A stretch of 64,000 nucleotides of DNA from Blastococcus carthaginiensis (GTDB taxonomy: Bacteria; Actinomycetota; Actinomycetes; Mycobacteriales; Geodermatophilaceae), in the NCBI RefSeq assembly GCF_030731085.1, contig NZ_JASNFN010000009.1, forward strand, positions 62,001-126,000. The letters run 5' to 3'. The first letter of the stretch is position 1, and the number at the start of each line of letters is the position of its first letter. Positions 1 through 6,921 of the stretch are shown one piece after another. The notes beneath the pieces were generated by a model, which saw only the letters and a program-made list of their open reading frames with translations, was not told where the DNA came from and did no database searches. Position numbers and translations under genes: made by a program.

Positions 1-331
1 GCCGCGGGTGCTCGATCCACTGCTCGAACCCGTAGGTGTACCGCCCGACGGTGAAGCCGCACCAGCGCTGCACGTAGTAGCGCGCCAGCCGGTTGCCCCG
101 ATCGGTCCAGTGCCACGGCTGGGTCGCCCGCTGCCAGCGCACGAGACCCGGCAGCCGCCTCGGGAAGGTCTCCCTCGACCGGTTGAAGTGCTCGGCGAGG
201 GCGACGTCCTCACCGTCCAGGCCGAGCTGCTCGGCCAGCTCGTCGACGGGCCGGACGCCGAACACGGCGCGCCGGAGGGCCGGCCGGGCACGCCCGACCA
301 GCCGGTGCCCCGTGGTGGTCAGCAGGCCCAT
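1..331 (-). CDS. Partial hypothetical protein, possibly a CatB/LbH-type O-acetyltransferase
   Basis: Only the first 110 residues are inside the window; the gene runs off the left edge. The ATG at 331 is preceded by a strong purine-rich site (GGAGGAGGGAGG), which fixes the start. The visible part is basic at the N-terminus, then has an Arg/Trp-rich stretch and ends with VGRYTYGFEQW. That last motif resembles the start of the left-handed beta-helix of CatB-like (xenobiotic) acetyltransferases, but the hexapeptide repeats that would prove it lie outside the window. It is 24 bp upstream of purE on the same strand side, in a locus that also holds sialic acid genes, so a role in sugar O-acetylation is possible but only inferred. 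Function uncertain; presence of the gene is fairly secure. Confidence 0.55.
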   Translation of the reverse strand, partial: MGLLTTTGHRLVGRARPALRRAVFGVRPVDELAEQLGLDGEDVALAEHFNRSRETFPRRLPGLVRWQRATQPWHWTDRGNRLARYYVQRWCGFTVGRYTYGFEQWIEHPR

Positions 332-354
332 CGCCGTCCTCCCTCCTCCTCGGG

Positions 355-861
355 TCACCGGTCGGCGCGGAGTCGCTCGGTCAGCGCGGCATCCCGGGCG
401 ACGACGCTGTCGGCGAGCTCGGCCTGGAACCGCTCGACCCGGCTCCGCAGCTCCGCGTCGCCTGCGGCGAGGATGCGCACCGCGAGCAGCCCGGCGTTGC
501 GGCCGCCGCCGATGCCCACGGTGGCCACAGGCACGCCGGCGGGCATCTGCACGATCGAGAGCAGGCTGTCCAGCCCGTCGAGCCGGTCCAGCGGACGCGG
601 CACACCGATCACCGGCAGCGGCGTGGCCGCAGCGACCATCCCCGGCAGGTGGGCGGCCCCGCCGGCGCCGGCGACGATCACCCGCAGCCCGCGGCCGGCG
701 GCGGCCTCGGCGTAGTCGAGCATCCGGCGGGGCGTGCGGTGCGCCGAGAGCACGTGCGCCTCCCAGGCGACGCCGAACTCCGCGAGCGCCTCGGCGGCCG
801 GCTGCATCACCGGCCAGTCCGAGTCGCTGCCCATGACGATGCCGACGACCGGGTCGCTCAT
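355..861 (-). CDS. purE: N5-carboxyaminoimidazole ribonucleotide mutase
   Basis: Class I PurE converts N5-CAIR to CAIR in purine biosynthesis and works after PurK in the cytosol. The 168-residue length is normal. GSDSD (residues 11-15), SAHRTP (39-44) and GAGGAAHL (65-72) are the conserved substrate-binding and catalytic motifs, with the active-site His at 41. I chose the ATG at 861 because homology begins at MSDPVVGIVMGSDSD; the frame is open further upstream but that extension lies inside the purK end and is arginine/proline-rich noise. purK ends 10 bp before, so purK-purE is one operon, the usual actinobacterial order. Confidence 0.95.
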   Translation of the reverse strand: MSDPVVGIVMGSDSDWPVMQPAAEALAEFGVAWEAHVLSAHRTPRRMLDYAEAAAGRGLRVIVAGAGGAAHLPGMVAAATPLPVIGVPRPLDRLDGLDSLLSIVQMPAGVPVATVGIGGGRNAGLLAVRILAAGDAELRSRVERFQAELADSVVARDAALTERLRADR

Positions 862-871
862 GCCCTGCTCC

Positions 872-2083
872 TCAGTGCTCGGGGTCGTGCGCGAAGGCGA
901 AGGCCGCGTCGACGACGCCATCGGCGAGGTACCGGGCCGCGGCGAGCGCCCGCGCCCGCACCTCGGCGAGGTCGGCACCGAGGGCGGTCACGTGGCCGAG
1001 CTTGCGGCCCGGGCGCTGGGTCTTGCCGTACCAGTGCAGCTTCACGTCCGGCCAGTGCGCCATGAGGTGGTGGATCCGCTCGTCGAGCGCCGGCCCGGAC
1101 CAGCCCTCCTGCGCGGCCGCGCCCCCGAGCACGTTGGCCATCACCACGACCGGGGCGACCATCTCCGTGGAGCCCAGGGGGTAGTCGAGCACGGCGCGCA
1201 GGTGCTGCTCGAACTGGCTGGTGCGCGCACCCTCGATGCTCCAGTGACCGGAGTTGTGCGGCCGCATGGCCAGTTCGTTGACCAGCACCCCGTCGGCGGT
1301 CTGGAAGAGCTCGACGGCGAGCATGCCCGCGACGCCGAGCCGGTCGGCGATCCGCACCGCCAGCTCCTGGGCCGCCGTGGCCAGCTCGTCGGAGAGCCCG
1401 GGGGCGGGCGCGTACACCTCGGCGCAGACGCCGTCGCGCTGCACCGTCTCGACCACCGGCCACACCGCGACCTGGCCGAACGGCGACCGCGCGACCTGCG
1501 CCGACAGCTCGCGCACCATGGCCACCCGCTGCTCGGCCAGCAGGGTGCCGTGCCGTTCCAGCAGCTCGGCGGCGGCTCCCGCGTCTCCGACGACGAACAC
1601 CCCCTTGCCGTCGTACCCGCCGCGGGGGGTCTTGAGCACCACGGGCCACCCGTGCGCGTCGGCGAAGCCCTCCACGTCGGCCGCGGACCGGACCTCCGCC
1701 CAGGCCGGCTGGGGCTCCCCCGCTTCCGCGAGCGCGCGGCGCAGCACCAGCTTGTCCTGCGCGTGGACGAGCGCCTCCGGGCCGGGGGCGACGCGGGTGC
1801 CCTCCTCGACCAGCGTGCGCAAGTGCTCGGTGGGCACGTGCTCGTGGTCGAAGGTGACCACCGTGGCGCCGTCGGCCAGCACCCGCAGGTCACCCAGGTC
1901 GCGGTGGTCGCCGTACCGGACGTCCGCCGCGACGAGGGCCGCAGACTCCTGGGGGTTGGCGGCCAGCACCCGCAGCGACTGCCCGAGCGCGACGGCGGCC
2001 TGGTGCGTCATGCGGGCGAGCTGGCCGCCGCCGACCATGGCGACGACGGGCAGGCCGGTGTGCGGGTGCAGGGCGGCAGACAT
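872..2083 (-). CDS. purK: N5-carboxyaminoimidazole ribonucleotide synthase
   Basis: ATP-grasp enzyme that carboxylates AIR with bicarbonate and ATP to give N5-CAIR, the substrate of PurE next door. 403 residues. The N-terminal MVGGGQLARM (16-25) is the family nucleotide-fold start. The ATP-grasp loop KTPRGGYDGKG and the C-terminal signature RPHNSGHWS are clear. The ATG at 2083 begins about 15 residues before the first beta strand and lies 71 bp from the divergent GtrA-type gene. The reading frame continues upstream but loses similarity there. First gene of a two-gene purK-purE operon. Confidence 0.95.
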   Translation of the reverse strand: MSAALHPHTGLPVVAMVGGGQLARMTHQAAVALGQSLRVLAANPQESAALVAADVRYGDHRDLGDLRVLADGATVVTFDHEHVPTEHLRTLVEEGTRVAPGPEALVHAQDKLVLRRALAEAGEPQPAWAEVRSAADVEGFADAHGWPVVLKTPRGGYDGKGVFVVGDAGAAAELLERHGTLLAEQRVAMVRELSAQVARSPFGQVAVWPVVETVQRDGVCAEVYAPAPGLSDELATAAQELAVRIADRLGVAGMLAVELFQTADGVLVNELAMRPHNSGHWSIEGARTSQFEQHLRAVLDYPLGSTEMVAPVVVMANVLGGAAAQEGWSGPALDERIHHLMAHWPDVKLHWYGKTQRPGRKLGHVTALGADLAEVRARALAAARYLADGVVDAAFAFAHDPEH

Positions 2084-2142
2084 GGTGCCCCGAAGGCTAG
2101 CCGGGAGCTGCGCACGCCCCGATCGCCGTGCCGGTTCCTCCG

Positions 2143-2157
2143 TAAGATGCGGGCGTG
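2143..2157 (+). promoter_or_regulatory. Extended -10 box giving a probable leaderless gtrA-type transcript
   Basis: TAAGAT at 2143-2148 is followed by six bases and then the GTG start at 2155. With normal spacing the transcript would start at or next to the GTG, and no Shine-Dalgarno sequence is present. This is the first of nine such arrangements in the window. Confidence 0.5.
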
Positions 2158-2643
2158 GCCCCCCTCGCGCAGCTGCGCCGGCTCCTGCGCGACGGCCCTG
2201 GCCGGCTGGTGCGCGAGCTCGGCGCCTTCGGCGTCGTCGGTGCGGTGTGCTTCCTGGTCGACGTCGGCCTGTTCCAGCTGCTCTACGCCCAGGTGGGTCT
2301 CGGGGCGGTGACGTCGAAGCTGCTGGCGAGTCTCGTCTCGATGTCACTCGCTTTCGTCGGGCACCGGTTCTGGTCCTTCTCCGACCGCGCCCGCACCGGC
2401 CTGCGGCGGGAGTACGCCCTGTTCCTCCTCGTGAACGCCGCGGCGTTGCTGCTGGGCCTGGCCGTCATCGGCTTCGTCCGCTACCCGCTCGGGCAGGAGG
2501 GCGCCCTGGTGCTGCAGGGCGCCAACCTGCTCTCCATCGCGCTCGGCACGGTGGTTCGCTTCCTCGCGTACCGGCGGTATGTCTTCGTGGCCGAGGCCTC
2601 GCCGACCCCCGCTCGGCCGCCGGTCGCCGAGGAGGTCCGGTGA
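2155..2643 (+). CDS. GtrA family membrane protein
   Basis: 162 residues with four hydrophobic segments (roughly 27-50, 57-78, 84-106 and 121-140) and the GtrA motif ASLVSMSLAFVGHRFWSF in the first half. GtrA proteins are thought to flip polyprenyl-phosphate-linked sugars or to assist membrane glycosylation. In M. tuberculosis the purK neighbour Rv3277 is, as I recall, of this type, so this is probably the conserved backbone gene. Its stop overlaps the neuA start (GTGA at 2640-2643), so the two are translationally coupled, which links it to the sialic acid genes. The GTG start has a -10 box rather than a ribosome site in front. Confidence 0.85.
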   Translation: MAPLAQLRRLLRDGPGRLVRELGAFGVVGAVCFLVDVGLFQLLYAQVGLGAVTSKLLASLVSMSLAFVGHRFWSFSDRARTGLRREYALFLLVNAAALLLGLAVIGFVRYPLGQEGALVLQGANLLSIALGTVVRFLAYRRYVFVAEASPTPARPPVAEEVR

Positions 2644-3344
2644 CCGGGTCGGCGCCCGCCCGCCGGACCGTCGCGGTCGTCCCGGCCCGGGCCGGTTCCC
2701 GGGGTCTGCCGGGGAAGAACCTCATGACCGTCGGGGGCTCGTCCCTGGTGGCGCGCGCCGTCCGCAACGCGCGGGAGGCCGGCATCGAGCAGGTCGTCGT
2801 CAGCACCGACGGGCCGGACATCGCCGCCGAGGCCGAGCAGCTGGGGGCGACGGTCGTCCGGCGGCCGGCGGAGCTGTCGACCGGCACCAGCCGGACGGTG
2901 TCCGCGTTGCTGCACGTGGCGCGGGCACTCGAGCTGCCCAACGATGCGACGGTCGTCCTCCTGCAGCCGACGTCCCCGCTGCGGACGTCCGGCGACGTCC
3001 GCGCCGTCCTCGAGCGGCACGCGCTGGGCGACGTGCGCACGACCCTCACCGTGGCCCCCGCCGAGCACCACCCCTACAAGCAGCTGCTGGTCGCACCGGA
3101 CGGCTCCGCCCGCCCGGTCCGGACCTGGCCGGACCTGGAGGCCCCCCGGCAGGAGCTGCCCGAGGCGCTGCGGATCAACGGCGCCGTCTACGCCACCGCC
3201 CTGGGCGCCATGCGCGCCGCGGACGCGGTCATCGTCCCCGACGTGGCAGCGGTCCCGATGCCTGCCGAGCGGAGCATCGACGTCGACACCCTGGACGACC
3301 TCGAGCGGGTCCGACGGGCGGCGCGCGACCTCGGCGAGGCCTGA
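2640..3344 (+). CDS. neuA: CMP-sialic acid (N-acylneuraminate) cytidylyltransferase
   Basis: 234 residues, the size of a bare bacterial CMP-sialic acid synthetase without the extra esterase domain. VVPARAGSRGLPGKNL (about 13-28) is the nucleotide-binding signature of the NeuA/KdsB family; QPTSPLR (about 101-107) and NGAVYA (about 177) are the other conserved blocks. The reaction is CTP + nonulosonate to CMP-nonulosonate + PPi. It starts within the stop codon of the GtrA-type gene and is convergent with neuC, seven bases from its stop. With neuB and neuC present, Neu5Ac is the simplest substrate; legionaminate or Kdn cannot be excluded. Confidence 0.88.
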   Translation: MTGSAPARRTVAVVPARAGSRGLPGKNLMTVGGSSLVARAVRNAREAGIEQVVVSTDGPDIAAEAEQLGATVVRRPAELSTGTSRTVSALLHVARALELPNDATVVLLQPTSPLRTSGDVRAVLERHALGDVRTTLTVAPAEHHPYKQLLVAPDGSARPVRTWPDLEAPRQELPEALRINGAVYATALGAMRAADAVIVPDVAAVPMPAERSIDVDTLDDLERVRRAARDLGEA

Positions 3345-3351
3345 GCGCGGT

Positions 3352-4491
3352 TCAGCGGTCGACGAACCGCTTCTGCAGCGGCAGCCCCCACACCGCGTCG
3401 TCGCGCAGCAGCGACACGATGCGCCCCGCGGCCCCCACCGAGCCGAAGTGCTCCTCCGCCGGGGTCCGGCCCTGCGACCTGGCCCGGCGGACGGCGGCCG
3501 CGATCTCCCCGGCCCGCGCCTCGACGTGCTGGACCGAGGTCGCCGGGGACCTCCCGTTCTGCCGCGATCCGACGTCCACAGCGGGGGTCCCGAGCACCGG
3601 GGCCTCGCGCACCCCGCTGCTGGAGTTGCCGACGACCACCTCGGCGTGCCGGAGCAGGGTCAGGTAGGCGGCGAAGCGCATCGACGGCAACCGCACGATG
3701 CCCGGTCGCCCGTCCAGGCGCTCCAGCGCAGCCCGGATGTCCGGGGTGCCCTCGTCGTTGTTGGGATCGATGACCACCCAGGAGCCCCCCAGCTCCAGCA
3801 CGGCGTCGACGAGTTCCTCGGCCTGCCGGCGGTTGGTGCCGGCCTCCGTCGTGACGGGGTGCATGGCGATGATCCCGTACGGCGGCTCGGGCGTCGCGTA
3901 CCGCTCGCGCACCGGTCCCAGCGGGCTGGCCGCCGCGACGGCGAGCGCGTCGGCCTCCGGACTGCCCACGACGAAGATGCGGTCCTCGTCCTCCCCCAGC
4001 TGCAGCACCCGGGCGCAGGCCTGCTCGTTGGCGACGAAGTGGACGTGCGCCTGCTTGGTCAGCGAGTGCCGGATGGAGTCGTCGATCGTCCCGGACACCT
4101 CTCCGCCTTCCACGTGGGCGACCCGCGTGTTGGTGAGGCTGCCGGCCAGCCCGCCGGCCAGCGCCTCCACGCGGTCGCCGTGCACGAGCACCATGTCGGC
4201 GGACTCGGCGAGCAGCAGCCGGGCGATGGAGTTGAGGCTGTTGGCGAGGACCAGGGCCATCGGCTCGTCCTCCACCTGGTTGGGGACGTGGTGGACGTGC
4301 CGCAGCCCGGCGCGCTCGATCTCCCGCACGGTGTAGCCGTAGCGGTGCAGCAGGTGCATGCCGGTGACGACGAGGGAGAACTCGATGTCGGGCGCCTCCT
4401 GCAGGCCGAGGAAGACGTCGCGCATCTTGCCGAAATCGGCGCGCGTGCCGGTGATCCCGATGATCCGGCGGGCAGGGGCCGGCTCGGTCAT
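3352..4491 (-). CDS. neuC: UDP-N-acetylglucosamine 2-epimerase (hydrolysing), NeuC type
   Basis: 379 residues. Family motifs are ITGTRADFGKM (13-23), HGDRVEA (104-110), HVEGGEVSGTIDDSIRH (from 126) and NSSSGVREAP near 270-280. The HVEGGE...SGT block with the following RH is characteristic of the hydrolysing NeuC/LegG branch, which releases UDP and gives free ManNAc (or the diNAcBac-derived sugar for LegG). The ATG at 4491 overlaps the neuB stop (ATGA), so neuB-neuC are translationally coupled. No bacillosamine genes are nearby, which favours the NeuC assignment over LegG. Confidence 0.88.
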   Translation of the reverse strand: MTEPAPARRIIGITGTRADFGKMRDVFLGLQEAPDIEFSLVVTGMHLLHRYGYTVREIERAGLRHVHHVPNQVEDEPMALVLANSLNSIARLLLAESADMVLVHGDRVEALAGGLAGSLTNTRVAHVEGGEVSGTIDDSIRHSLTKQAHVHFVANEQACARVLQLGEDEDRIFVVGSPEADALAVAAASPLGPVRERYATPEPPYGIIAMHPVTTEAGTNRRQAEELVDAVLELGGSWVVIDPNNDEGTPDIRAALERLDGRPGIVRLPSMRFAAYLTLLRHAEVVVGNSSSGVREAPVLGTPAVDVGSRQNGRSPATSVQHVEARAGEIAAAVRRARSQGRTPAEEHFGSVGAAGRIVSLLRDDAVWGLPLQKRFVDR

Positions 4492-5537
4492 CCGTCGGAC
4501 ACGTCTCCCCAGGACAGCTGCACGTCGGAGGGCAGGTCGCGGGTGGCGACGCGCCCGAGGACGCGGTCGTAGTCGACCGCCTTCAGCTCACCGGTGCCGG
4601 GCCGCTTGACCCACACGTTGTCGACGTCGAACCGCTCGCCCGCCGCGACCGGCGCGATGGTCACGACGCAGGCGTAGGCGAAGTCGATCGTCGGCTGCTC
4701 CTCGGGGAGGATCTCCTTGCGCCCGCCGCGGGCCAGGGCGAGGGTGTCGGCACCCTCGATGAGCCGGCTGAAGTCGGCCGGGAGGCTGGAGATCGGGATG
4801 TCCGGCCCCGGCCAGGCCATGTCGGACGTGAAGTGCCGCTCGAGCACGTCGGCGCCGACCGCGACCGCGCCCAGGCAGGCGTAGATCGACGTGGTGTGGT
4901 CGGAGAGGCCGAGCACCGCGTCGGGGAAGGCCTCCTGCAGTTCCGCGATCCCACCGAGGCGCACCTGGGCGGGCGGCGTCGGGTAGAGGCTCGTGCAGTG
5001 CATCAGCGCGAAGGGCACGCCGGAGGCGCGGAGCAGCTCCACCGACGGGCGGATGGTGGAGACGTCGTTCATCCCCGTGCTCAGGAGCACCGGCTTGCCG
5101 AACGACGCGATGTGCCGCACCAGCGGGTAGTTGTTGCACTCCCCCGAGCCGATCTTGAACGCCGGGACGTCCATCTCCGCCAGCCGGTCGGCGGCGGCGC
5201 GGCTGAACGGGGTGGAGAGCGCGAGCATGCCGCGGTCGTGCGCGTGCGCGAAGACGTCCTTCTCCTCCGCGGCGGAGAGCGCGCAGCGCTGCATCATCGT
5301 GTAGATCGACTCGTCGGCGTTCCCGGGGACGACGTCGTTGGGGATCATCTCGTCCTCGACGACGTGCGACTGGAACTTCACGCACTCGACCCCCGCGTCG
5401 GCTGCGTCGTCGATCATCCGGTGCATCCGGTGCAGGTCACCGTCGTGGTTGATCCCGAGCTCGGCGATGACCAGGGGACGGTGCCCGGGCCCGATCTCAC
5501 GGGCTCCGATGGTCATCTTCGGGGCAGGCGCCGACAT
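4488..5537 (-). CDS. neuB: N-acetylneuraminate synthase
   Basis: 349 residues: an N-terminal NeuB TIM barrel and a C-terminal SAF (antifreeze-like) domain. IAELGINHDGDL (about 27-38) contains the metal/PEP-binding elements; KIGSGECNNYPLV and GLSDHT are conserved barrel motifs; KRPGTGE near 320 marks the SAF domain. The enzyme condenses ManNAc with phosphoenolpyruvate to Neu5Ac. The ATG at 5537 was chosen because homology starts there; 23 upstream codons in frame are Arg-rich non-homologous sequence. A TACCGT box 7 nt upstream suggests a leaderless neuB-neuC message, divergent from the putative sialyltransferase gene. Confidence 0.92.
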   Translation of the reverse strand: MSAPAPKMTIGAREIGPGHRPLVIAELGINHDGDLHRMHRMIDDAADAGVECVKFQSHVVEDEMIPNDVVPGNADESIYTMMQRCALSAAEEKDVFAHAHDRGMLALSTPFSRAAADRLAEMDVPAFKIGSGECNNYPLVRHIASFGKPVLLSTGMNDVSTIRPSVELLRASGVPFALMHCTSLYPTPPAQVRLGGIAELQEAFPDAVLGLSDHTTSIYACLGAVAVGADVLERHFTSDMAWPGPDIPISSLPADFSRLIEGADTLALARGGRKEILPEEQPTIDFAYACVVTIAPVAAGERFDVDNVWVKRPGTGELKAVDYDRVLGRVATRDLPSDVQLSWGDVSDG

Positions 5538-5544
5538 GCGACCC

Positions 5545-5550
5545 ACGGTA
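5545..5550 (-). promoter_or_regulatory. -10 box of neuB-neuC, leaderless arrangement
   Basis: On the minus strand TACCGT lies seven bases before the neuB ATG (5537). No ribosome-binding site is visible between them, so transcription probably begins at or next to the start codon. Confidence 0.5.
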
Positions 5551-5684
5551 GAGGACCGTCCGCGACCGGTCGCCCGGGAGCGGCGACGCCGACGCGTGCG
5601 GCACACGGGTGCCCTCCCGTCGCACGAGCACCAGGGCCTCCGGGTGGGCGCCTCGCGCTCCCCGGGGTCACCGGAACGGCGTTC

Positions 5685-5710
5685 TACGATCGGCCGGAAG
5701 CGGCAGGAGG
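5685..5710 (+). promoter_or_regulatory. -10 box and ribosome-binding site of the GT29-like gene
   Basis: TACGAT at 5685-5690 matches the actinobacterial -10 consensus. AGGAGG at 5705-5710 is a full Shine-Dalgarno three bases before the ATG at 5714. The short spacing is a little tight, but no other start gives better similarity. No convincing -35 box was found. Confidence 0.5.
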
Positions 5711-5713
5711 ACC

Positions 5714-6379
5714 ATGGGCGAGACAGCGGACGAGCGACGCCGCAACGACGTGCGGGAGCTGGTGCGCACGTATGCCCGCGAACGGCGCGTCCGCTCGATC
5801 GCCGTGCTCGGCAACAAGCCGCTGGCGCCGTCGGCCGAGCGCGCCGACGCCGTGGACTCCTGCGACCTGGTGATCCGGGTCAACAGCTTCCGACTGGACG
5901 AGCCCGGCGAGCCGCCGACCTACGGCCGCCGGGTGGACACCGTCTTCTTCCACCGCGGGCTGGTGGCCACGCGCTGGTTCTTCGAGGACTACCAGGACCG
6001 GCTCTACCTGCTGGTGGAACCGGGCCGGCTGCACTGGGAACGCGAGGCGCTCCCCGACTGGTGGCCGACCGATCTGGGGCAGGTCCACCTGTCCAACCAG
6101 GACCTGACCCTGCGGCTGTCAGCCGAGCTCGGTCTCGACAGCCGTCGCGACGGCGTCTGGTCGACGACCGGGACCATGGCCGCCTGGTGGGCCCGGGATG
6201 CCTTCCCGGACGCCCGCCTCGAGCTGGCGGGCTACTCCTTCGTCGACGACCCCGCGCAGACCAGCTGGTCGCACGCGGCAGGCAGCACGACCACCATCAC
6301 CGCCGAGCACCGGCTCAGCGAGGAGGCCACCCTGCTCCGCAGGTGGCTGGACGAGGGGCGGGCCCGTGTCTGGGCTTGA
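5714..6379 (+). CDS. Putative GT29-family sialyltransferase
   Basis: 221 residues, no signal peptide or membrane segment. Sialylmotif L is visible at 29-57: IAVLGN, then an acidic-Asp stretch ending DLVIRVN, like the VGNS...D.VIRMN of animal sialyltransferases that binds CMP-sialic acid. Sialylmotif S is at 150-176: STTG, then a hydrophobic helix and LAGYSF, like STG...YGF. Motif VS is H199-x4-E204. The position next to neuB/neuC/neuA supports CMP-sialic acid as donor; the acceptor is unknown. GT29 is mainly known from eukaryotes, and well-studied bacterial sialyltransferases belong to GT38, GT42, GT52, GT80 and GT97. The protein is shorter than animal enzymes, lacking stem and membrane anchor. 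Identification rests on motif order by eye. Confidence 0.65.
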   Translation: MGETADERRRNDVRELVRTYARERRVRSIAVLGNKPLAPSAERADAVDSCDLVIRVNSFRLDEPGEPPTYGRRVDTVFFHRGLVATRWFFEDYQDRLYLLVEPGRLHWEREALPDWWPTDLGQVHLSNQDLTLRLSAELGLDSRRDGVWSTTGTMAAWWARDAFPDARLELAGYSFVDDPAQTSWSHAAGSTTTITAEHRLSEEATLLRRWLDEGRARVWA

Positions 6380-6409
6380 CCGGACCACGATCTGCCGAGG
6401 AGAACAGCG

Positions 6410-6904
6410 ATGAGGCTGCCGCTGCCGCAGCGCATCAAGGCGCGGCTCGCCCGGGCCGTCCAGGCCCGCGTCGACGACGCCGTGCGCCCGGTGGCCGCGC
6501 GGGAGGACGACCTCGCCCGCCGGCTGGACGAGCTGACCGCGCGGATCGACCGGCTCGCCGCGGCGATCGACCTGAAGAACGTCTCCGAACGCGTCGACCG
6601 GCTCGACCAGGTGGCCCACGCCGGGGAGGAACGCCTGCGTCGGCTCGACGAGCAGAGCACCTGGAACGCCCATCAGATCTCACGGCTGGCCCCGCAGGCC
6701 GCGGCCCTGGAGCAGCGGCTGGAGCGCCAGGCGCGGCCGGTCGTCGTGCAGACCGACGGGCAGGACCTGCCGGAGGCGCGGTCGCTGGTCGAGGTCGTGC
6801 GCGAGGAGCACGCCCGGGTGCGTGCGCGCCTGTCCACGCTCTCCGCCTACGAAGAGCGCATCCGCCGCCTGGAGGACAGCACCTTCGCGCCACCGGCCGG
6901 CTGA
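6410..6904 (+). CDS. Coiled-coil protein following the GT29-like gene
   Basis: 164 residues, highly charged, with long stretches of heptad-like Leu/Ile/Ala spacing (about 30-75 and 100-155) and no membrane segment or signal peptide. It begins 30 bp after the GT29-like stop with GAGGAGA eight bases upstream of the ATG, so the two are probably one operon. Coiled-coil proteins next to glycosyltransferases can act as scaffolds or chain-length regulators, but nothing in this sequence identifies a function. The stop codon lies in a hairpin shared with convergent sbcC. Confidence 0.75.
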   Translation: MRLPLPQRIKARLARAVQARVDDAVRPVAAREDDLARRLDELTARIDRLAAAIDLKNVSERVDRLDQVAHAGEERLRRLDEQSTWNAHQISRLAPQAAALEQRLERQARPVVVQTDGQDLPEARSLVEVVREEHARVRARLSTLSAYEERIRRLEDSTFAPPAG

Positions 6905-6921
6905 CAGCCGGTCAGCCGGCC
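6895..6921. terminator. Bidirectional hairpin across the coiled-coil gene / sbcC stop codons
   Basis: Perfect 11 bp arms GGCCGGCTGAC (6895-6905) and GTCAGCCGGCC (6911-6921) flank a 5-base loop. The stem contains the stop codons of both convergent genes. No U-tract follows, as is usual in actinobacteria. Confidence 0.6.

Noticed and set aside
355..978. 207-codon version of purE starting at 978
   Set aside because: The extra N-terminus overlaps purK and has no similarity to PurE; the ATG at 861 fits the family.
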